Virus record (IMG/VR): IMGVR_UViG_3300030090_005562
Coordinates: 62,001-126,000 of that record
DNA: 64,000 nt
Reading direction: 5' to 3' (one strand)
Source of the DNA: a virus
Shown: piece after piece, positions 10,925 to 19,703 of the stretch
Numbering within the stretch: the first letter of the stretch is position 1
How the letters are laid out: each line of letters opens with the position of its first letter
Notes under the pieces: generated by a model
What the model was told of the DNA's origin: nothing
The model's database searches: none
Seen by the model: only the letters and a program-made list of their open reading frames with translations
Position numbers and translations under genes: made by a program

Positions 10925-11000
10925 GTTAATTGCGTACCTATATTGCTGCTATAAAAATAAACCCGCTAACCAACAATATAGTTACTATCCAAGGGCCGTC

Positions 11001-11900
11001 TTAAGACTCAGATGATTGCTTGTCTTTTTTGGGTCTTCCTCTTCTTTTTTTTACTGGCTCTTTTTCCTCTTTATCTTCATCAGTAGCTCCTATCGGATTT
11101 CCCTTTTCGTCCAAAAATGGCTTTACCCTGTCTGATATAGGCTCTCCACTTTCATCAATCCTTTCCCCGTTAATGTCTACATATTCACCCTGCTCGTTAA
11201 TATATCTAAAGTTGTCATCAATTAGCCTTCCTTGATAATCAACTTTTCTGCCTTGTTCGTCCAGTAAAAAATCTTTATCTGCAAATTTATGTTCACTTAG
11301 AAATTTATTTTCGATTAAATTACTCTCATAGTCTTTTTCTAATCCAAAATAAAACTCTGCAAATTTTCCTGCCGCCAAAACTGCAACGCTATCCTCATCA
11401 GAATCCTCTGACGAAAAGTCGTCCATTGTTTTGTAGACCCTTTCAAAGTTACCGTTATCATCAGTCCTATCATTATACACCAAACAATTAATTAATAAAA
11501 AGTTAAATCTTGCGTTTTCAGCTTGTCCTTGGGCGCTATTTACATCCAAAGCATTTCTGTTTTCAATCATGGCCTTGACAAGGTTTCTGCAAGCTTTTAT
11601 GTTAATGGCTAGCTCTTTGGCCTCAGACAATTTTATACCACCAAGTTTTAAAAGCTTCTCTTTATCAGAAATTTCCATCAAAAGAGAGGTGTATTCGGCT
11701 TCTTTTTCATCATCCCACAGACCCTGCTCTCTCATAAAGGTGTCTAAAGACTCTCTTAAAAGTGCCCCATTCCTAAGAGATTTGCTGAAGACTCTATTGT
11801 ATTCCATAGACGCGTCTTCATTGATTTTTGAAGTTGGAGTGAGTATTGCATAAGTCTCGCCTTTGAACTCAAAAACCTCGGCCTTTTTCTTTTTAACCAT
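11001..11900 (-). CDS. tail assembly-region protein with AT-hook-like tail (299 aa)
   Basis: I do not recognise the family. The start at 11900 is chosen because AGGAG lies 7 nt upstream, and this ATG overlaps the stop of the previous gene by 8 bp. An ATG at 11924 lacks a ribosome site. The N-terminus is mixed alpha/beta. Residues ~215-275 are short Asp/Gly-rich repeats (DEQGRKVDYQGR, YVDINGERID). The C-terminus is charged and ends in RRGRPKKDK, an AT-hook-like basic motif. Its place just before the tape measure gene is the usual position of tail assembly chaperones, so that role is inferred from position only. Confidence 0.7.
   Translation of the reverse strand: MVKKKKAEVFEFKGETYAILTPTSKINEDASMEYNRVFSKSLRNGALLRESLDTFMREQGLWDDEKEAEYTSLLMEISDKEKLLKLGGIKLSEAKELAINIKACRNLVKAMIENRNALDVNSAQGQAENARFNFLLINCLVYNDRTDDNGNFERVYKTMDDFSSEDSDEDSVAVLAAGKFAEFYFGLEKDYESNLIENKFLSEHKFADKDFLLDEQGRKVDYQGRLIDDNFRYINEQGEYVDINGERIDESGEPISDRVKPFLDEKGNPIGATDEDKEEKEPVKKRRGRPKKDKQSSES
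11474..11481 (-). promoter_or_regulatory. intragenic late-promoter-like motif GGTGTATA
   Basis: TTGGTGTATAATGATAGG on the minus strand, inside the 299-residue gene and ~550 nt upstream of the tape measure ATG. May give extra tape measure transcription or be chance. Confidence 0.35.
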
Positions 11901-12285
11901 TAAATTGCTCCTTATTTTTATCAATATTTATTCCAAGGCTATATCTTTCCCAGTTTATTGAATAGTTATCTATCTCGTTCATGGCCGCACGTAATTGAGT
12001 GTTGCCATTGTCTAGTATTTCAGTTCTTACCTCTTCCCATATTTCTTTCATTTCTAGTTCTTGCTCATTTAAATCATCGTCATCTTTGCCGTGTCCCCAA
12101 AGAAAACCAAAATTTTTTTCACAAGACGATATCGCTCCTATGAATGAGGTTTTAATTTTTGTGTTTACTATATTAGAAAGTCTTTTTTTTGATTTGTCCT
12201 TATATTTTATCTCTTTAGCTTCTCGCTTTTTTTGTTGGCTTGCCGCTAATTGATAGTGGCTTAGCTTATTTTCATTGTGTTCCAT
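11893..12285 (-). CDS. small tail-region protein, chaperone position (130 aa)
   Basis: Hypothetical, rich in Lys, Glu and Asn. The ATG at 12285 has AGAGGA 4-5 nt upstream and follows the preceding stop codon by 1 bp. A longer frame from 12318 has no ribosome site. The first 40 residues are strongly basic (KKREAKEIKYKDKSKKR) and the rest looks helical. It sits between the 354-residue gene and the 299-residue gene in a tight run. With its neighbours it may act as a tail assembly chaperone, but no frameshift signal joining the frames was found. Confidence 0.65.
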   Translation of the reverse strand: MEHNENKLSHYQLAASQQKKREAKEIKYKDKSKKRLSNIVNTKIKTSFIGAISSCEKNFGFLWGHGKDDDDLNEQELEMKEIWEEVRTEILDNGNTQLRAAMNEIDNYSINWERYSLGINIDKNKEQFNG

Positions 12286-12286
12286 G

Positions 12287-13351
12287 CTATCCTCTTGCCT
12301 TTTGTTTAAATTGCTCATTAGCCATTTGTCTCATCTCAAGCTGAGCTTCAACGGTTTGCTCAGTTTTCAATCCTTTGCCTTTTTTAGATTGATTGTCTAA
12401 TTGCTTATTCAGGCTTTTTATCGTTGATTTACCCTGAATATCATTCAAATCGTGTATTCTCTTTGCGTCTTCTGCGGTATCAGCAAAAAGAAAAACTTCA
12501 TCACCTTTCACATCAGACCCTTTTTTGGAAACAGCGGATTTAGACCTTTCACTTTCCGCCTTTCTGTTTTGATATATTAACCAACCATCAAGCATATCAT
12601 CGTCCTCAATAACGGTGCTAGCAGGGCACTCATGGCTAGATAGAACGCTATCATATATTTTAGACCAAGTTATCAATGACCTTTGTTGAGGTGTAAGCTC
12701 AATTGAAGGTTTATTAAAAACGCCTCCTTCAGCCTTGCCAGGGCCCCAAAAACTTTTCCACACATCGTTCTTGGATATAGTCCTTATACGTTTATCTGTT
12801 ACATAGAAAGAAAGATATTTTATGGCAACGTCAGAAACAATATTATTGTCACTTTGGTCATAATCTTCAAAAAAAACATCATCATTTTCATAAAATGTAT
12901 TTGTACATATTAAATATCTAGATTTTGTAATCGACGCTAGCCCCTCGCAAGTTTGTTCTGATAATATACCTCTTTTTTTAGAAAGCTTAACGTATTCCTC
13001 ATTTAAATCTTTTATTCTTTTCCTTATTGGGTCTCTAGATTTAAAATTCTTATACGCTAAATAAAGCTGAACTTTAGCATCTTCTATTTTTTTGGGAATG
13101 CTATCTAGCTGTTCTTGTTCGAGCTTGCTCCACAAATTAACAGAAATCAATTTTTCAATCATCTCCTCTTCTTTTATTGTGCCTAAATATTCAGACTTAT
13201 CAAAAATTTTTTTATAAATTAAAGAGCCCTTTAGCATGCTTGAAACGCTCGGTTCTTTAACATATAAAGAATTACCAAAAACCTTAATTCTAGTTTTTCC
13301 TTCAATTATATCATACAGTTGTATTTCAAGTTGATGTTCATCATCAATCAT
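12287..13351 (-). CDS. hypothetical tail-region protein (354 aa)
   Basis: Not recognised. It is a mostly helical, charged protein with a coiled-coil-like segment at residues ~75-140 (EQEQLDSIPKKIEDAKVQ) and a Lys/Gln-rich C-terminus ending MRQMANEQFKQKARG. It is translationally close to both neighbours, 2 bp after the 82-residue gene and 1 bp before the 130-residue gene. Position between the tail tube and the tape measure suggests tail assembly, but nothing in the sequence proves this. Confidence 0.7.
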   Translation of the reverse strand: MIDDEHQLEIQLYDIIEGKTRIKVFGNSLYVKEPSVSSMLKGSLIYKKIFDKSEYLGTIKEEEMIEKLISVNLWSKLEQEQLDSIPKKIEDAKVQLYLAYKNFKSRDPIRKRIKDLNEEYVKLSKKRGILSEQTCEGLASITKSRYLICTNTFYENDDVFFEDYDQSDNNIVSDVAIKYLSFYVTDKRIRTISKNDVWKSFWGPGKAEGGVFNKPSIELTPQQRSLITWSKIYDSVLSSHECPASTVIEDDDMLDGWLIYQNRKAESERSKSAVSKKGSDVKGDEVFLFADTAEDAKRIHDLNDIQGKSTIKSLNKQLDNQSKKGKGLKTEQTVEAQLEMRQMANEQFKQKARG

Positions 13352-13353
13352 TT

Positions 13354-13602
13354 CTATACCAATTCACGCTCTTTTTGAGATAATGACGGCGCAATCTCCT
13401 CCTTTAAAGACTCATTCTCTGAAATAAGCTCTGAAACTTGAGAGGTTAGATTCTCTATGATAGAAGTGTAGTTATTATCAATCGAGGACCTAGAATTGTG
13501 CAGCTCGATGTAAAGATGCCCAATCATTTGACAAACCGAGTTGTAATCTAAAGTTCTCGGTGGCGTTGAGCTATTTTGACTAGACGTATTTGAATTATCC
13601 AT
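13354..13602 (-). CDS. small coiled-coil protein (82 aa)
   Basis: Hypothetical. The first 18 residues are Ser/Asn/Thr-rich and low complexity. The rest is helical with heptad-like spacing (IIENLTSQVSELISENES). AAGGA precedes the ATG. It is the first gene after the terminator that follows the tail tube gene, so it may be transcribed by read-through or from an unseen promoter. Confidence 0.6.
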   Translation of the reverse strand: MDNSNTSSQNSSTPPRTLDYNSVCQMIGHLYIELHNSRSSIDNNYTSIIENLTSQVSELISENESLKEEIAPSLSQKERELV

Positions 13603-13623
13603 TTTTCCTTTTTCCTATTAAAA

Positions 13624-13654
13624 TGGCTTGGGGGTCAAAAGACCCCCTTCGCCA
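13624..13654 (-). terminator. terminator after the tail tube gene
   Basis: A TGGC..GCCA outer arm and a 7-bp GGGGGTC/GACCCCC stem with an AAAA loop lie between the tail tube gene and the next gene. In the leftward direction the stem is followed by ATTTTAAT, a weak T tract. It could reduce transcription downstream of a highly expressed structural gene. Confidence 0.7.
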
Positions 13655-13664
13655 AAAATCTTAA

Positions 13665-14903
13665 TTAGCTATAAACATTCCCAAGAGCCCTAAATCCAGT
13701 ATTGCTGTAGTTGGGGTCTTGAGGATGATAAACAGTCATATCATTAAAGTTGGTATAACTGTAAGTAATTTCTTCATTTCCACCACCAGCGTCACCACCA
13801 GTAACAGAAACGCTAGAAAGTTTGTTTTTGCGACCTAAGTCAACAATTAAACCTTCTCGCATGTGCAATCGAATGGTCTGGTCAACCAAGTTCGTGCTAG
13901 TAGTTGGGTCAGGGTGGCCTGCTTCAGTTGCTGAAATCAAGTCGCCAGACGTTGAAATGATTGTAACCTCACAGGTAACCTCTGTTGGAAACGGAAGGAA
14001 CCTATGATAACGACCTTTTCGACCCAATTCAAAAATATCCTCACGACCAAAGTCGCTCGAACAGCTAAAGCTTTGAAGGTGAGTCGTAAAGCTTCCGTCT
14101 GCTGCCTGCTTGTTTTGTCCTTTGGTATTGATACCAGGAATATGAATGGGAAGCACTGTTCCAATTCCAGAACGAGGATATTCAGACTCTTGTTTTCCAA
14201 TGCTGCTGTTTGCATAATCAAACAGAACGTCTTCTCTTCTGTTAACACCGCCAGATGCCGAAACTGGATATGCACTTCTCAAAGCCAAAGGCTCATCGTC
14301 ATTGGTGGTAATTAAGTCTGTAGTAGACCAAGTAATCGCATTACCAGCTCTTGTGGAGCCTTTAGCCTGACTATACCAGACCTTATCTTGACCAACGAGA
14401 CTGACAGATTCAGTTGCATTGCCATCGATGCTAACATTGTAAGATACTGAGTTAACAAAAACGCCAGAACAAACAACGTGCGATTCAGCTAAGTGGCCTT
14501 CTGCATCTTGCGAATCCCTAGCGTTATAAGCTATTTCATCGGTATCTTTGTAGATAGCCATACAAAAATCAGCCTGCGCTCTAGAGCGGCCAATGAGAGA
14601 AGGGGCTGAAGACTTTCCATCTTCACCCGTGGAAGTAACGCCATTTATCGAGGTTGCCAAAACATAAACCGGACAATAACCATCCAAGACTTTTTCTATA
14701 TCAATCGAAACATCAGGGATACCCTCAATGTTTTCATAAATAGCAAGCTGACCAAGCTCAAAAGCCTGCTCAAGATTGAAAGTTGTTGTCATCCCAACGG
14801 ATTGGAGTCCGTGCAGTTGCTGGAATTTTTTTGCGCCGTTACCAACACCAGTACCGCTCAGACCGGCTTTTTTAGTGGCATAAAATACTCTTTTATTAGC
14901 CAT
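13665..14903 (-). CDS. major tail (tube) protein (412 aa)
   Basis: Probable tail tube subunit. It is beta-rich with Gly/Ser/Thr loops. The N-terminus (MANKRVFYATKKAGL, then FNLEQAFELGQLAIYENIE) fits large phage tail tube proteins. It has a strong AGGAG ribosome site 9 nt before the ATG, its own late-promoter-like motif upstream (14976-14983) and a terminator just downstream, all consistent with a highly expressed virion subunit. Gene order (connectors, this gene, chaperone position, tape measure) supports the call. No domain-level proof is available by eye. Confidence 0.75.
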   Translation of the reverse strand: MANKRVFYATKKAGLSGTGVGNGAKKFQQLHGLQSVGMTTTFNLEQAFELGQLAIYENIEGIPDVSIDIEKVLDGYCPVYVLATSINGVTSTGEDGKSSAPSLIGRSRAQADFCMAIYKDTDEIAYNARDSQDAEGHLAESHVVCSGVFVNSVSYNVSIDGNATESVSLVGQDKVWYSQAKGSTRAGNAITWSTTDLITTNDDEPLALRSAYPVSASGGVNRREDVLFDYANSSIGKQESEYPRSGIGTVLPIHIPGINTKGQNKQAADGSFTTHLQSFSCSSDFGREDIFELGRKGRYHRFLPFPTEVTCEVTIISTSGDLISATEAGHPDPTTSTNLVDQTIRLHMREGLIVDLGRKNKLSSVSVTGGDAGGGNEEITYSYTNFNDMTVYHPQDPNYSNTGFRALGNVYS

Positions 14904-14975
14904 TATTTACTCTCCTATTTTTCTATATATAGAATCTATAATTCGCTACCGAGGGGTTTGAGCTAGTTACATTAT

Positions 14976-14983
14976 TATACACC
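14976..14983 (-). promoter_or_regulatory. late-promoter-like motif GGTGTATA
   Basis: On the minus strand this reads TTGGTGTATAATAATG, 73 nt before the tail tube ATG. It shares TGGTGTATA with five other sites that precede virion gene starts. A role as late promoter is inferred from recurrence and position. Confidence 0.6.
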
Positions 14984-14987
14984 AAAA

Positions 14988-15998
14988 TCAAATGTTGGCT
15001 ATATTTGTGTTTACACCTGTAATAATGGAAAAAGTTGCCCTAACAGTAGAGCGATGAAGCCAGCTATTAACTGGAGGCATATCTGTGCATGTAAGCGCAT
15101 CAAATCTAGCCGTACTGCTTCTGTACCCTCCTTCTCCGCTAGGCTTTATCAAATCCGTGTAAACTTTCGCGTTTTTGACAGGAGTACCATTTCTGTCAAG
15201 CTGAAGAGGATACTTTTTGTCTTGTTTCATTATGCTTCTGTTTATTAAATGTATCGCTTTTTCACTTTGGCTCAGCAAGACATCCTTAAGATTGTTTTTT
15301 TCAAACTCATTGTCAGAAAAAATATGAAATAACATGTCGCTGTAAACTATATCCCCGCCGCCTAGTTGATACCCCTTTCTAGCAGGGGAGCTGACCATCT
15401 CTAGTGCAATTATTGGTAATTGTAATCTTCTATTTCCAAGCTGGTTTCTTGCCCCAGATGAAGCCATTAGGTAAGTGTTGAGGTCTTCCATGTCATAGGC
15501 GTTAAACATTAGCTCTTGAACATAGTCTTCGGAGGCGAGTGTAATTCCCACGGTCCTGTGAGTAAAATTTGCCTCAATTTTATTTCCAATGGGTATTCCA
15601 TAGTCGAAAACAATTCTGCCATTTGGATAATCTACAAAGTGCGAATATGTCGTGTCGTTTGGCAAATAAAAATTATTGTTTATCCAGACTCCGCTAACTT
15701 GTATTGGTTTTGTGTCGTCATAACTAACACCAGACTCCCAGACCCAATTATTACGAAAGCCTTCCCAAACTTGACCAGCTTCGTAGCTTGGGTCATCTGA
15801 ATTTCTTAGCCTGTATCTAGAGTGACCGTCCGAAAATGAACCCGACACAGCTGGAGACCTTGTGATATTTTGAAAGGCGCCGACATTCAAAAATCCCCAA
15901 GAAAGAAAATCTTGAACTCCCAGCATTAAAGTATTGCTAATATTGTCTTTTTGAAAAGCGGTAACGCCTTTAAATGTAGCGGGATTATTAAATGCCAT
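14988..15998 (-). CDS. connector/tail-region structural protein (336 aa)
   Basis: Probably a virion protein. It is beta-rich and aromatic (YEAGQVWEGFRNNWVWESG, NGRIVFDYGIP), with a central segment that resembles neck or tail-completion proteins of large phages. The ribosome site AAGGGGATAAGGC precedes the ATG. It lies between the 211-residue gene and the tail tube gene, the place of tail terminator or completion proteins. The exact role is unknown. Confidence 0.65.
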   Translation of the reverse strand: MAFNNPATFKGVTAFQKDNISNTLMLGVQDFLSWGFLNVGAFQNITRSPAVSGSFSDGHSRYRLRNSDDPSYEAGQVWEGFRNNWVWESGVSYDDTKPIQVSGVWINNNFYLPNDTTYSHFVDYPNGRIVFDYGIPIGNKIEANFTHRTVGITLASEDYVQELMFNAYDMEDLNTYLMASSGARNQLGNRRLQLPIIALEMVSSPARKGYQLGGGDIVYSDMLFHIFSDNEFEKNNLKDVLLSQSEKAIHLINRSIMKQDKKYPLQLDRNGTPVKNAKVYTDLIKPSGEGGYRSSTARFDALTCTDMPPVNSWLHRSTVRATFSIITGVNTNIANI

Positions 15999-16001
15999 GC
16001 C

Positions 16002-16637
16002 TTATCCCCTTAGTCCGTTAGAAAATAAATCCATCAAATCTTTTTCTATTTTAGGCAAAACAGAATCAATTGCTTTGGTAAGAAAATTATTATCTTCATT
16101 ACCAGCGTGTTGAGGAGGAACTCTCCAGCCTTTTCCCCTTACCATAATTTTATCTCCCGTTCTAGACCTGTCTGCAAAGCCCGCTTTAACCTCAAACTCT
16201 TTAACTATTACAGCATCGCCAAGTGTTAGCAGCCACTCTAACCATCGTAATTTTTGACCCTTTTCTGTTTCTTGAATTCCGTCAACAGCCCCTTTTATTG
16301 TGTTTAAATCCGTTTGTCCTCCCTCTATTCTAACTTTAAGAAGTATTTTGTCACCAGTCATTTTTGGCCCGTCAACTTTTACCTTTACAATTTGTGAAAC
16401 AGCCAGTGCTATTCCAGCTGTATTTGCTTTTTCAACTCCTAGCTCACCTCTTAAGTCGCCGCTCTCCAGCGCTTTTGTAGTTGGAGAACTTAGAACAGCG
16501 TCCATAATTGTGTTTTGAACTCTACTTTGCATCAATCTAACAGTACCTTTAAGATTATTGCGGATATGTTTTTGAATAGCCCTTAATATATCTTTTTTCA
16601 TTTTTTCAGGCTTAATTAATTTCATAGACAGTTTCAT
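16002..16637 (-). CDS. neck / tail-completion protein, HK97 gp10-like (211 aa)
   Basis: The length and pattern fit the HK97 gp10-like head-tail joining family: a basic helical N-terminus (MKKDILRAIQKHIRNNLKG), a strand-rich middle, then GWRVPPQHAGNEDNNFL and an amphipathic C-terminal helix. Such proteins sit at the head-tail interface. A second ATG lies four codons in, and neither has a strong ribosome site. The call is by eye and moderate. Confidence 0.55.
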   Translation of the reverse strand: MKLSMKLIKPEKMKKDILRAIQKHIRNNLKGTVRLMQSRVQNTIMDAVLSSPTTKALESGDLRGELGVEKANTAGIALAVSQIVKVKVDGPKMTGDKILLKVRIEGGQTDLNTIKGAVDGIQETEKGQKLRWLEWLLTLGDAVIVKEFEVKAGFADRSRTGDKIMVRGKGWRVPPQHAGNEDNNFLTKAIDSVLPKIEKDLMDLFSNGLRG

Positions 16638-16644
16638 GGGAATA

Positions 16645-18171
16645 CTAACCGCCCTTCACTCTTCTAAGCATTTGCGCAAAATATTTATCCTGAGCTAAGC
16701 CCCAAGGCACAGCCTCTCCCTCTCTTTCGCAAACCCATTTTCTATATGCAGACAAATCTTTGTTTAGCAATATTCTGTCACATTTTTCAATTTTTGGCAA
16801 ATCATGCATTCTGCCAATAATCATCACAGCAGTATCTGGATTTTCTACAGCTCCTGTGATGGACCAATCTCTTGGAGTCCAATAAACTCTCAGCCTAACA
16901 TCTTCCTTAATCGCACGATTAGTCCTGCCTTCTCCTCCGCACCAAGGACAAATCGTATGATTTTCAAAAGGAACTGGCCCGCCTGTCTTGTATATATTTG
17001 ACGACCTTTTTTGTCTTGGGCTATAAATGCAGTTTGGGCAAACTGAATTTTTTGTTATTGGGTAAATCAATTGACAGTTTTGGCCTGTGTTTCCAGATAT
17101 TAATGAATCAACTATATGTTCATGGCTAGATATTACCTCGTTGGGAATTGTAAAAGGCTTTGGGACACCATAAACTATTTCTGTTCTAATTAGCTTTTCT
17201 AAGGCCCCTATATCATAAGCTGTGCCTTGCGGCCTAGCGACTCCAAGCATGTCAACCGTAACAGACGATACCGTTTTTCCAGCATCTAAAGCTAAAGATG
17301 TCTTTGATAAGGCAAAGCTATTGTTTGGTGCGTCTTTAAAAACATTAGAGGCTGTGGCATTAATTTGGTGATTCAAACCGCTAAAATCATCAGCTGTTCC
17401 ATCACTACTGATGTTATTGTTAAATTGTTTTGAGCCAGTGTCAAATGTAATTTGATTAAAAGCGTATGTTATCGATTCATTGCTAGAGGTTACTGCGCCG
17501 ATGATAACATTATTTTCAACTGTTATATTTAAGGTGCAAGAAGCGGTATTTGCAAATCTTATACCGTAGTTATTAACGCTACCAGGATTTGCTACATAAA
17601 TTGAATTATTATATATAAACATATTTGTTACTCCGCCAGAACCGTCCGTAGCGTAAGCATAAATCCCAGCCGGTGTAGTGCCAGCCGTACCGTCTATAAT
17701 AATGATATTATTAGTAACATTGTTGGAGCTAGTAACTCCAGTGGAGCTTTGACCAATAAAAATGCCGTATTGAAAAGTACCATGAATAATACAATTATCA
17801 ACCCTACAATCTCTCGAAGTTCCAGAAGTTAAAAAAGAAATTGCCGTGTTTGAATTTGTAGCCCCTGTTACTCTGAGTCCGTCTATTTGCGTATAAGGAA
17901 CCCCAATCGTCATTGGCGTGCTTGCTTCCACGTATGCGCCAGCAGTTACATCTGCCTCATGCCCGTGGCCGTCTGCCGCATAAATTTTTGGAAAATTATC
18001 TGAATCCGGCGTTGAAGACCATCCTGAAAGAGTTACGGCTCCTAAATTGCCTCCAGTGTAACACTCCGCATGTTGGTCGGCGGTGGATTCTCCATCAGCA
18101 AAGTCTTCCCACAACGCCAATGTTGTAAAATCTCCATCACCAGCAGGTTTAATTGTTTTTATTGTAGGCAT
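16645..18171 (-). CDS. beta-helix module fused to zinc-ribbon neck-like domain (508 aa)
   Basis: This protein has two parts. Residues 1 to ~330 are a beta-helix-type module with the same GDFTT opening and YDIGALE ending as the 975-residue fibre. Residues ~335-508 contain a zinc-ribbon-like pattern, CPNC then CPWCGGEG about 40 residues later, followed by a compact alpha/beta end (YRKWVCEREGEAVPWGL). The C-terminal part resembles small stand-alone connector proteins of other phages, an impression from memory. The protein could therefore anchor an outward-facing adhesin at the neck, which is inference. It lies 7 bp upstream of the gp10-like gene. Confidence 0.65.
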   Translation of the reverse strand: MPTIKTIKPAGDGDFTTLALWEDFADGESTADQHAECYTGGNLGAVTLSGWSSTPDSDNFPKIYAADGHGHEADVTAGAYVEASTPMTIGVPYTQIDGLRVTGATNSNTAISFLTSGTSRDCRVDNCIIHGTFQYGIFIGQSSTGVTSSNNVTNNIIIIDGTAGTTPAGIYAYATDGSGGVTNMFIYNNSIYVANPGSVNNYGIRFANTASCTLNITVENNVIIGAVTSSNESITYAFNQITFDTGSKQFNNNISSDGTADDFSGLNHQINATASNVFKDAPNNSFALSKTSLALDAGKTVSSVTVDMLGVARPQGTAYDIGALEKLIRTEIVYGVPKPFTIPNEVISSHEHIVDSLISGNTGQNCQLIYPITKNSVCPNCIYSPRQKRSSNIYKTGGPVPFENHTICPWCGGEGRTNRAIKEDVRLRVYWTPRDWSITGAVENPDTAVMIIGRMHDLPKIEKCDRILLNKDLSAYRKWVCEREGEAVPWGLAQDKYFAQMLRRVKGG

Positions 18172-18174
18172 AGA

Positions 18175-19194
18175 TTAACCATTTCCATATCCGTTAGCGT
18201 CATTATGACTAACTCTTTTTGATTTTACGAACCTATCATTTAATTCATCAACTTGAACCTGTGCGTCAATGCTGTCTGTATTGTCTCTTTTCTTGAAATT
18301 AATACCTCCGCTATGAACTGTAATTCCAGCCTGTGTTCTAAGATTAGCTGTAATAATTTCATGAAGAACATCGTTGCCTGTAAGCGCAGCTTCGTCTGAG
18401 GCTTCTTCTTCGCCGCCACCGCCTCCTCCTCCTCCAGAAGAGGTAAACGGAATAGTATCAGTTCCCATGTAGGTATTGGGATAAAACATTCCAGCGCTAG
18501 TGCTATACATGGTTGGAGTTGCTGCGAACGTAGGACTACTAGTTTCATCTAAGTCATAAGTGTTCATAACGTCTCTGTACGCACCCGCTGCTGTAGCAGT
18601 GCTTCCAACATAAGGGCCTCCCATAGGAAAATAAGCTCGCATATTTCCAGGACGAACAAAAAGAGGGGAGGCTCCGTTGTAAAGACTTGTTATTTCTCCG
18701 GCGGTAAGAGCTGCGTCCCAAGCCGCCCACTCAGCTATCTCTCCATCAAAATAATATGCGGTGCCAGGGTTACCAGCATAGGCCAGACCAATTTTAAAAT
18801 CAAGCCCGGCTGTGCTGTGGTCGCTAGTTTGATTGCTAGTGTGTGAAACCGCTGAAGCGTTATCTACAAAAAGCTCTCTTGAACCGTATTGATGTATCGC
18901 AAGAAGATGATACCAAGTAGTGCTATTATCAGCTATAACAGCGCTAGATGATGCTACATAGCTATTTTTAAAGCGCAACCTAATCTTACCGTTAGAGAGC
19001 AAATATAAGCCTAATCTTCCAGCTCCAACAGAGCCGTCATACTGCTCCCAAACGCCTCCGTTCTGTCTGCCATGAGGCTTAATCCAACAAGAGGTGGTGA
19101 ACGCATAGTTAGTATTGCTAAACCCGCTAGAGTTTAATATACTTATATTGTCTTTGCCGATACAATCGTCGGTGCCATCAAATATAATGCTCAT
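18175..19194 (-). CDS. LamG-like lectin domain linked by poly-Gly to a connector-type module (339 aa)
   Basis: Residues 1 to ~215 look like a LamG/concanavalin jelly roll (AFTTSCWIKPHG, WYHLLAIHQYGSRELFVDN, FDGEIAEWAAW). A low-complexity spacer of eight Gly then EEE follows near residue 258. The last ~65 residues (LTGNDVLHEIITANLRTQAG, then GGINF and ELNDRFV) are clearly paralogous to the free-standing 68-residue protein at 20844-21050. The poly-Gly link therefore joins a sugar-binding domain to a small structural anchor. The ribosome site is GAGGAG. Confidence 0.72.
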   Translation of the reverse strand: MSIIFDGTDDCIGKDNISILNSSGFSNTNYAFTTSCWIKPHGRQNGGVWEQYDGSVGAGRLGLYLLSNGKIRLRFKNSYVASSSAVIADNSTTWYHLLAIHQYGSRELFVDNASAVSHTSNQTSDHSTAGLDFKIGLAYAGNPGTAYYFDGEIAEWAAWDAALTAGEITSLYNGASPLFVRPGNMRAYFPMGGPYVGSTATAAGAYRDVMNTYDLDETSSPTFAATPTMYSTSAGMFYPNTYMGTDTIPFTSSGGGGGGGGEEEASDEAALTGNDVLHEIITANLRTQAGITVHSGGINFKKRDNTDSIDAQVQVDELNDRFVKSKRVSHNDANGYGNG

Positions 19195-19703
19195 TACGTC
19201 TCCTCGTATAAAGATACGGATGCAACGTAAACGTCTCCGCTAACTCCATCTTCACTAACGTCTCTCACAATTCCTATTCTAACTATATCTCCTGCGGCTA
19301 CACTATCTTTTGCTGATAGTGTATATGTTAAAATGTCTGGGTGTCCAGCCGTTCCTGGAACAGTTTTTGTTGATGCGGCCGCAGATAAATCAAAACTGGC
19401 TGCAGCCTCCATATCCAAAGAGTCTCCATCAGTAACCGCTTCTACTGCAACAAACATTGCAAGGTCGCCAGATGTGGCGCTTGCCGTATAATAACAAACA
19501 TCAGCCTTAAGAGTTCCGCTTCCGGTGTATTCAGCGGGCATTACAAACATGCCAGTTACAGCGGCTTCGTCAGCAGAATCATCAAAAGCCAGACCAACTC
19601 TTGAAAAGGGAGTGGTGCCATGATTAACATAAGTTGGGCCTGTAGTGGTATGTGCTGGGCCAAACGCCGTAGATGGGAAATTTAATGTAAAGTTTCTAGC
19701 CAT
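19194..19703 (-). CDS. beta-sandwich virion decoration-like protein (169 aa)
   Basis: Not recognised by family. It is Ala/Ser/Thr/Asp-rich with alternating strands (VCYYTASATSGDLAMFVAV, DIVRIGIVRD), consistent with a small jelly-roll surface protein. Its ATG overlaps the previous stop codon region and GGGGA precedes it. Placement among connector and lectin genes suggests a virion or fibre-associated role. Confidence 0.6.
   Translation of the reverse strand: MARNFTLNFPSTAFGPAHTTTGPTYVNHGTTPFSRVGLAFDDSADEAAVTGMFVMPAEYTGSGTLKADVCYYTASATSGDLAMFVAVEAVTDGDSLDMEAAASFDLSAAASTKTVPGTAGHPDILTYTLSAKDSVAAGDIVRIGIVRDVSEDGVSGDVYVASVSLYEET

Noticed and set aside
11893-13351. Programmed frameshift joining tail chaperone genes
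   Set aside because: No slippery heptamer was found at the gene ends and each frame has its own start, two of them with good ribosome sites.
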